DNA of 49,676 bases from Actinomycetota bacterium. Lineage in GTDB: Bacteria; Actinomycetota; Actinomycetes; Streptosporangiales; Streptosporangiaceae. Shown one piece after another: positions 44,875 through 49,676 of the stretch. Under the pieces are notes generated by a model. That model was not told the DNA's origin and ran no database searches. It saw only the letters and a list, made by a program, of their open reading frames with translations. The DNA is taken from NCBI GenBank assembly GCA_003242605.1, contig QGUZ01000004.1, positions 1 through 49,676 of the forward strand, written 5' to 3'. The first letter of the stretch is position 1, and each line of letters begins with the position of its first letter. The position numbers and the translations under genes were made by a program.

Positions 44875-45993
44875 ATGGCGGCGACCTCTCGGCCGTACCC
44901 CGTGATGACCGCCTTCGGCCCGGGCACGCCGCCGCGGCGGCCGCGCATCCTCGTGGTGCGCCCCGACCACCTGGGCGACGTGGTGGTGACCCTGCCCGCG
45001 GTCGCCGCGCTGCGATCCGCGGTCCCCGGCGCGGTCGTGACATACGCGGCCTCGCCCCCGGCCGCGGAGGCCTGCCGCCGCTGCCCGCACCTCGACCACG
45101 TGATCGCGGTCGCGTTCCCCGGCCCGGGTCGCGCGTGGGGCGCGTTCGCCGACGCGGAGCTGCGGGCCGCCGTGGCGGCGCTGGGCGGGCCGTACGACCT
45201 CGCCGTGCTGGCGCGGCCCGACGATCCGGCGTCCGGGACGCTGTGCGCGGCCGCCGGTGTCCCCGTGCGGATCGGGTTCGCGACCCCGCAGACCCTGCCG
45301 TTCCTCACCCGCGCGCTCCCGCCGCCCGCCCCGGGCCTCTCGGTCGCCGAGACGACCGGTCGGCTGCTCGCCGCCGCCCTGGCGGAGCTGGGCGCGCCGG
45401 GGGCGCTGCCGCCGCTGCCCGCCCGCGACGGCACGATCGTGCCGACCGCCGCCGACCGCGCCGAGGCCGCGGCGGTGCTGGCCGAGGCGGGCGTGCCCGA
45501 CCCCGAGGTGGTGCTGCACCCCGGATCCGGGTGGCCGGTGAAGAACTGGCCGCCGGCCCGCTGGGGCCTCGTGGCGCGGCGGCTGCGCGGCCGCCTGCGG
45601 TTCCCGGCCCTGGTCGCGGGCACGGCACGGGAACGCCCGCTGGTCGAGCAGGCCGTACGCGCGAGCCGGGGCACGGCCGTCGGGATCGCCGGGCGGCTGT
45701 CGGTCGGCGGCCTCGCCGCCCTGCACGCCCGCGCCCGCGTCGTGGCGGGCGTCGACAGCGGGGCGTTGCACCTGGCCGCCGCCGTGGGGACGCCGACCGT
45801 CGCCCTCTACGGCCCCGGCAGCCCGGCGTTCGCCCCGCCCCCACCCCGGCATCGCGTGGTACGGCTCGGCCTGGCGTGCAGCCCGTGCGGCCGGCTCGAG
45901 GCCCCGCCGTGCGGGCGGATCCTGCATCCGGCGTGCGTGACCGGCGTCCCGGCCGACGCGATCGCCGAGGCCGTGCTCGCGGCGCTCGGCTGA
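44875..45993 (+). CDS. Glycosyltransferase family 9 (heptosyltransferase-like)
   Basis: A 372-aa protein from ATG 44875, with a G-rich GGGGGTGGG site upstream; an ATG at 44905 is also possible. RILVVRPDHLGDVVVTLPAV is the N-terminal GT9 motif with the conserved Asp of the catalytic loop. VLHPGSGWPVKNWPPARWG and VAGVDSGALHLAAAVGTPTV are the donor-binding motifs of the GT-B C-terminal domain, and ALYGPGSP follows. GT9 enzymes transfer heptose-type sugars in Gram-negative lipopolysaccharide. In actinomycetes they occur in cell-surface glycan or natural-product loci. No neighbouring sugar genes are present, so donor and acceptor are unknown. Two Cys in ACSPCG match family members. Confidence 0.9.
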   Translation: MAATSRPYPVMTAFGPGTPPRRPRILVVRPDHLGDVVVTLPAVAALRSAVPGAVVTYAASPPAAEACRRCPHLDHVIAVAFPGPGRAWGAFADAELRAAVAALGGPYDLAVLARPDDPASGTLCAAAGVPVRIGFATPQTLPFLTRALPPPAPGLSVAETTGRLLAAALAELGAPGALPPLPARDGTIVPTAADRAEAAAVLAEAGVPDPEVVLHPGSGWPVKNWPPARWGLVARRLRGRLRFPALVAGTARERPLVEQAVRASRGTAVGIAGRLSVGGLAALHARARVVAGVDSGALHLAAAVGTPTVALYGPGSPAFAPPPPRHRVVRLGLACSPCGRLEAPPCGRILHPACVTGVPADAIAEAVLAALG

Positions 45994-46314
45994 ACGCCCG
46001 CCGCGCACCGCCCGAGGGCTCCCGTCGGCGCAGGTTCCGCCGCCGCATCGGAGTCGGCGTTCGCACGGGTCGTGTGTCCGCCGACCCCGGAGGAGGGCCG
46101 GAACGGCCTTCGCTGAGACGGCTTCGCGACCCGGATGGCCGGGGTCGGGCTCGCCGCCTGGCCGTGCGGATGGAGAGCTCCCGGCCGCCGCGGCCGGACC
46201 GCACCGGAGTCCGCGAAGCGCGCCTGCCGGGGACCGGGCGGCGGCGGGGTGGCGGCCATACGGCCCGTCCGTCCGGGGACGGCTAGGCGAGGCGGTCGCG
46301 GGTAGGCGGGCTGC
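45994..46314. other. Intergenic region, nothing recognised
   Basis: 320 bp of GC-rich DNA between two plus-strand genes. No hairpin, promoter or coding frame stands out. Confidence 0.35.
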
Positions 46315-46851
46315 ATGCTGAGACGCGCGATCTGGCAAGGGCTCGCGGCCGGGCTGGCCGGTACGGCGGTCATGACCGCGGCGGAGAAGATCGAACAGCG
46401 CCGCACGGGGCGTCCAGACTCCTACGTGCCCGCCCGGGTGCTCGCACGATTGACCGGCCTGCCGGAACGCTCGGGAGGGCGGCGTACGCTCAACCTCGCC
46501 ATGCACTACGGCCAGGGGGCGCTGCTCGGCGTGCTGCGCAGCGTCATGGCGCAGGCCGGGCTGCGCGGGTTGTGGGCGTCGGCGATGTTCACGGCCGTCC
46601 GGCTCACCACCGACCAGGTCCTGGAGAACGCCACCGGGGTGGGTGCCCCGCCGCAGACCTGGCCGCGCGGCGAACGCGCCACCGACCTGTTCCACAAGTC
46701 CGTATACGGCTTCGCCACCGGCGCCGTCGCCGACCTGCTCGCCGCCCGCGACGGACCCGGCCCCGGTCAACGCCACGCCGCCCGGCGGCCCGGGCGGCAC
46801 CACGACGTCGCCCCTGCTCCGCGCCGGTCTCGCGTCCCGGCCGGGTCCTGA
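46315..46851 (+). CDS. Small membrane-associated hypothetical protein
   Basis: A 178-aa protein from ATG 46315. It starts with a hydrophobic segment (AIWQGLAAGLAGTAVMTAAE), then EKIEQRRTGRPDSYVPARVL, which recalls the start of actinobacterial DUF1440-like or YagU-like small membrane proteins. Further hydrophobic segments follow (GQGALLGVLRSVMAQAG, GLWASAMFTAVRLTTD, VYGFATGAVADLLAA). The last 28 residues are Arg/Pro/His-rich and may be a tail without function. Family assignment is tentative; no role is known and the neighbours give no hint. Confidence 0.7.
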   Translation: MLRRAIWQGLAAGLAGTAVMTAAEKIEQRRTGRPDSYVPARVLARLTGLPERSGGRRTLNLAMHYGQGALLGVLRSVMAQAGLRGLWASAMFTAVRLTTDQVLENATGVGAPPQTWPRGERATDLFHKSVYGFATGAVADLLAARDGPGPGQRHAARRPGRHHDVAPAPRRSRVPAGS

Positions 46852-47001
46852 GGCGGCCGCCTGCGCGGGTCACGGGCGAGCGGACGGCGACGCGTGGCCG
46901 GACGGCGAGGCGGCGCACACGCCGGTGGCGCGATGCGGCCCGGCTCGCCGTGCGCCGACGCCGGGGTGATCGGCGGTCGCGGGCATGGCCGGAGGCCCGG
47001 G

Positions 47002-47355
47002 CTAGGCGCGCTGCGGACCGGGCTGCACGGTCACCTGGTGGCCGACGTCGTCCTCCTCGGCCGCGGCGAGCACCGCCTCGAGCAGGCCGGGGAAGCGCGC
47101 CTGCACATCCTCGCGGCGCAGCGTGACGTAGCAGCGGGTGCCCTCCTGCCGGGTCCGGGTGAGCCCGGCGTCGCGCAGCACGCGCAGGTGGTGGCTGAGG
47201 GTGGATTTCGCCACCGGCACCCGCAGCTCGCCCCAGCCGCGCTCCCGGCCGTCGGCGAGCACCCGCACGATCCCGACCCGGATCGGGTCACTGAGGGCGG
47301 CCATCACCCCGGTCAGCGTGATCTCGTCGACCTCGGGGTGGCGTGCCTCGCGCAT
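47002..47355 (-). CDS. ArsR-family winged-helix regulator
   Basis: A 117-aa protein from GTG/ATG-type start at 47355. VMAALSDPIRVGIVRVLADG is helix 1-2 of the ArsR fold. ELRVPVAKSTLSHHLRVLRDAGL is the DNA-reading helix-turn-helix, and GTRCYVTLRREDVQARFPGLLEAV the wing and last helix. There is no CxC metal motif in the recognition helix, so metal sensing is unlikely; it belongs to the SmtB-fold repressors without the classic metal site. It is divergent from an SDR gene with 61 bp between starts, and the gap holds a near-perfect dyad, so it likely represses itself and the SDR gene. Confidence 0.9.
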   Translation of the reverse strand: MREARHPEVDEITLTGVMAALSDPIRVGIVRVLADGRERGWGELRVPVAKSTLSHHLRVLRDAGLTRTRQEGTRCYVTLRREDVQARFPGLLEAVLAAAEEDDVGHQVTVQPGPQRA

Positions 47356-47372
47356 GACCTCATGCTAGTTGG

Positions 47373-47395
47373 TTCGATGTTCTACGAACGTCGAA
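47373..47395. promoter_or_regulatory. ArsR-type operator in the divergent gap
   Basis: TTCGATGTTC and GAACGTCGAA flank a TAC centre, with 9 of 10 arm positions complementary. The site lies 18 bp from the ArsR start and 22 bp from the SDR start. Placement and symmetry fit binding by the ArsR dimer and simultaneous repression of both genes. Confidence 0.65.
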
Positions 47396-47416
47396 CAATG
47401 ATGGAAAGGAGCCGCC

Positions 47417-48178
47417 GTGACCTCCCCCACCGGATCGCTGCGCGATCGGGTCGCGATCGTGACCGGCGCCGGCTCCGGCATCGGCCGCGCCGCCGCGCTC
47501 GCCTTCGCCCGCGCCGGTGCGCACGTGCTCGCCGTGGGGCGCCGCGCCGAGGCCCTCGAACGGACCGCCGCCGGCCATCCCGGCATCGCCGTCCACGCCG
47601 CCGACATCGCCGGCGACGGCGCACCGCAGGCGGTGGTCGAGGCGGCGGCCGAACGCTGGGGCGGCGTCGACGTGCTGGTCAACAACGCCGGGGCCACCGC
47701 CGTCATGCCGCTCGCCGAGACCGACCCCGGCCGCGTCGCCGGCCTGTTCGCGCTCAACGTCACCGCGCCGATCCTGCTCGCCCAGGCCGCCCTGCCGTAC
47801 CTGCGGGCGCGCCGTGGTGCGATCGTCAACGTCTCCAGCACGTACGGCCACCGCCCGCTGCCCGGCGCCGCGCCCTACGCCGCCACCAAGGGCGCGGTGG
47901 AGCAGCTCACCCGGAGCTGGGCGCTGGAGCTCGCCCCGGACGGCGTCCGCGTCAACGCCGTCGCCCCTGGCCCCACCGAGTCCGAGGCGCTCGCCGCCGC
48001 CGGGCTGCCCGCCCCGGTCATCGAGCAGATCAAGCGGGACGAGATCGCCCGCATCCCCCTCGGCCGCCGCGGCACCCCCGAAGAGGTCGCCGCCTGGATC
48101 GTCCACCTCGCCGACCCCGCCGCCGCCTGGATCACCGGCCAGGTCATCACCGTCGACGGCGGCCTCGAGCTCAGCTGA
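47417..48178 (+). CDS. Short-chain dehydrogenase/reductase
   Basis: A 253-aa protein from GTG 47417 with AAAGGAG at 47405-47411. Cofactor motif TGAGSGIG (16-23); GRRAEALERT after strand 2 suggests NADP(H). NNAG follows in LVNNAGATAV; the catalytic Ser is in NVSSTYG and YAATK is the YxxxK. The C-terminus ITGQVITVDGGLELS is the standard classical-SDR end. It is a complete classical SDR oxidoreductase, usually acting on a keto/hydroxy small molecule. The ArsR divergence implies induced expression. Substrate unknown. Confidence 0.93.
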   Translation: MTSPTGSLRDRVAIVTGAGSGIGRAAALAFARAGAHVLAVGRRAEALERTAAGHPGIAVHAADIAGDGAPQAVVEAAAERWGGVDVLVNNAGATAVMPLAETDPGRVAGLFALNVTAPILLAQAALPYLRARRGAIVNVSSTYGHRPLPGAAPYAATKGAVEQLTRSWALELAPDGVRVNAVAPGPTESEALAAAGLPAPVIEQIKRDEIARIPLGRRGTPEEVAAWIVHLADPAAAWITGQVITVDGGLELS

Positions 48179-48329
48179 CCGCGCCGCCCGCCCGGGGCGC
48201 GGGCGCGGAGGGCCCGGCCCGGGCGTCCGCCCCGCCGGCGATCGCCGTACCCAGCGGCGGAGGCGCACCCGGCTACGACGGCCGCCGCATCGCGGCGACG
48301 GCGCGGATCCGCGAAGGCCCGGTACGGCC

Positions 48330-48609
48330 GCCTCACCCGTACCGCCGGGCGCGATCTCGTCCGGGGTCGCGAGATGCCCGGTGCGCAGGTACTCCACCGG
48401 GTCGCGGTCGGCGTTGCCCCGCACCCAGACCACCCGGTCGCCGAGCTCGGTCAGCCGGTCGAGCACCTCGACCGGCTGCGCCCCGGCCGCGATGTCGCCG
48501 GTGACCACGATGCGGTCGGCGTCGCGGACCTCGGGCTCGGCGGGCACGGCCGCCAGCGCGGCAGGACGCCGTGGATGCCGGAGAGGACGGCGACGCTCGC
48601 ATGCGGCAT
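48330..48609 (-). pseudogene. Frameshifted and truncated metallophosphoesterase gene
   Basis: From ATG 48609 the protein starts MPHASVAVLSGIHGVLP, like the opening of YfcE-type phosphoesterases, where SDIHGN is expected; the metal-binding Asp is already Gly. Near 48555 the frame shifts by one base: in the other frame similarity resumes at once as AEPEVRDADRIVVTGDIAAG, then VLDRLTELGDRVVWVRGNAD. The conserved GDxxxx and GNxD motifs are there, but the protein breaks off near 48330, at about one third of the usual length. Both changes indicate a dead gene. Confidence 0.7.
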
Positions 48610-48818
48610 GGCGTCATCGTGCCGCACCCGGCCCGGCGGCCACGGCGGGTGCGACCCGGCGTACCCCGGCGTGCTCCGGTGCCCGACGGCACGCGCCTCG
48701 GCGCCCCATCGCCGCCGCCGGGCCCGCGGCGGAACCCGCGCGTCCCGGCCCGAGCCACGCGACAAGCGGCGCCCGGGGCCCGCGCTGCCCCCGCCGCGCC
48801 GGCCGTGCTTAACCCGAA

Positions 48819-48901
48819 GATCACGTGATCTATCACGATTCGCACACAGACCCTTGTAATGGTTTGCGTGATTCACCTAACATCACGCGACATCACGTGA
48901 T
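48819..48901 (+). promoter_or_regulatory. Palindrome-rich promoter of the binding-protein gene
   Basis: GATCACGTGATC (48819-48830) and ATCACGTGAT (48892-48901) are perfect palindromes with centres 72 bp apart. Between them GCGTGAT (48866-48872) and ATCACGC (48882-48888) form a further inverted pair. A TTGTAA ... TAACAT promoter with 18-bp spacing fits between the outer sites. The repeated half-site ATCACG suggests cooperative binding of one dimeric regulator, as is usual for sugar-uptake operons. Confidence 0.6.
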
Positions 48902-48949
48902 AAGGCGGGGGATTCTTCGCAAAGCCGCTCCACGTCCGGGAGGACGCAC

Positions 48950-49676
48950 ATGAACCAACCCCTCCAGCTGTCCCGCCGTGCCCTGCTGCGCGGGATCGGC
49001 GTCGGCGCCGCCGGCGCCCTCGCCTACGCCGCGCTCGGTGCCTGCGGTTCCGACGGTGGCAACGCCCCTGCGGCGGGCGGCGACCCGTGGAAGCGCTACC
49101 AAGGCACGACGATCAACTTCATCTCCGAGAACACCGCCCCCTCGGCCGCGATCGCGGCGAACACCAAGCCGTTCGAGGAGCTCACCGGCATCAAGGTCAA
49201 CATCCAGCAGATGGAGCTGACCAAGCTGGTGGAGAACGTCTCCCTCGACCTCTCCAGCGGCACCGCCGGTTACCACGTCATCTACGCCGACCCCTACCAG
49301 GTGCTCGCGCCGTTCTCCGAGGGCCTGGTGGACCTCAACGAGTTCATCGGCAACGACGAGTTCCCGCAGCCGGCGCTCGGCCTGGAGGACTTCATCCCGA
49401 GCCAGCTCGAGGCCGCCGGCCGGTTCCTCGACGGCGAGAAGCTCTTCGCCCTGCCGTACGACACGCCGACGATGATCTGGCAGTACCGGGCCGACCTGTT
49501 CGAGAAGTACCACGACAGGATGGCCGACGACCTCGGCTTCGACCCGACCCCGTCGATCAACATCACCTGGGAGCAGTACTTCCAGATCGCCGACTGGTTC
49601 AACAAGAACGCCAAGGACGACGTGCCGTACGGCACCGGCCACCAGGCCAAGCAGCACGACTCGCTGCAGTGCGACT
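48950..49676 (+). CDS. Extracellular solute-binding lipoprotein, sugar ABC type (N-terminal part)
   Basis: The frame is open from ATG 48950 (GGGAGGA 6 nt upstream) to the right edge, at least 242 residues. The N-terminus SRRALLRGIG has the Tat twin-arginine motif, and LGACGS gives a lipobox Cys near residue 30, so it is probably a Tat-exported lipoprotein. The mature part (TINFISENTAPSAAIAANTK, PFEELTGIKVNI, YHVIYADPYQVLAPF) fits the family 1 extracellular solute-binding proteins of carbohydrate ABC importers. Permease genes would be expected downstream, beyond the window. Start and family are secure; sugar specificity is unknown. Confidence 0.9.
   Translation, partial: MNQPLQLSRRALLRGIGVGAAGALAYAALGACGSDGGNAPAAGGDPWKRYQGTTINFISENTAPSAAIAANTKPFEELTGIKVNIQQMELTKLVENVSLDLSSGTAGYHVIYADPYQVLAPFSEGLVDLNEFIGNDEFPQPALGLEDFIPSQLEAAGRFLDGEKLFALPYDTPTMIWQYRADLFEKYHDRMADDLGFDPTPSINITWEQYFQIADWFNKNAKDDVPYGTGHQAKQHDSLQCD

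Overview
The window is high-GC (about 70-75 %) actinomycete DNA with strong G/C bias at third codon positions, GTG starts, a mycothiol-dependent enzyme family, Scr1/anti-sigma-type regulators and secreted chitinases. This points to a filamentous actinobacterium, most likely of the Streptosporangiales. The order-level guess is inference from gene content; no rRNA or tRNA gene is present to test it.

Layout. 1-6.2 kb: the start of an MFS exporter gene (runs off the left edge), a divergent tyrosine-recombinase-like gene lacking key catalytic residues, a serine hydrolase, a DHFR/RibD-like reductase, a BtrH/DUF4872 protein and a CBS-domain protein. 6.2-7.2 kb: gene-free DNA with a decayed, internally deleted copy of the next gene, an orphan MerR/SoxR-type promoter and two strong inverted repeats. 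7.2-9.6 kb: PAP2-type membrane phosphatase, TetR regulator and a divergent methyltransferase. 9.6-15.2 kb: a five-gene branched-chain-amino-acid-type ABC importer on the minus strand (livF-livG-livH-livM-binding protein). Its LivG carries a roughly 200-residue low-complexity tail made of three near-identical 54-residue repeats. 15.2-17.5 kb: a small CxxC protein and mostly gene-free DNA with a tandem TATATA element. 17.5-21.3 kb: two tandem TPR proteins and a fragment of a third. 22-24.8 kb: GH25 lysozyme, mycothiol-dependent-isomerase-family protein, secreted lamin-tail protein, flavodoxin-like protein.

24.8-30.6 kb: a two-gene chitinase operon (CBM-GH18 and CBM2-FnIII-GH18) behind a dyad operator that recurs 966 bp further upstream, then a divergent anti-sigma-type ATPase / short XRE regulator pair. 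31.1-34.6 kb: a RecQ-family helicase, a frameshifted membrane-protein relic and a 43-aa membrane peptide. 35-38.7 kb: a coupled pair of ABC exporter half-transporters. 39.2-41.5 kb: a Ser/Thr kinase with an eight-bladed PQQ-type propeller. 42.3-49.7 kb: AlkA-like glycosylase, conserved hypothetical, GT9 glycosyltransferase, small membrane protein, ArsR/SDR divergent pair, a metallophosphoesterase pseudogene, and the start of a Tat-exported sugar-type ABC binding lipoprotein behind a palindrome-rich promoter.

The window reads as a core/accessory mosaic rather than one large gene cluster. It holds no CRISPR array, intact transposon or rRNA/tRNA gene that I can see. Its most unusual parts are the repeat-tailed LivG, the catalytically impaired recombinase-like gene, the PAP2 duplication/decay region with its orphan MerR-type promoter, the TPR tandem with its remnant, and the duplicated chitinase operator.
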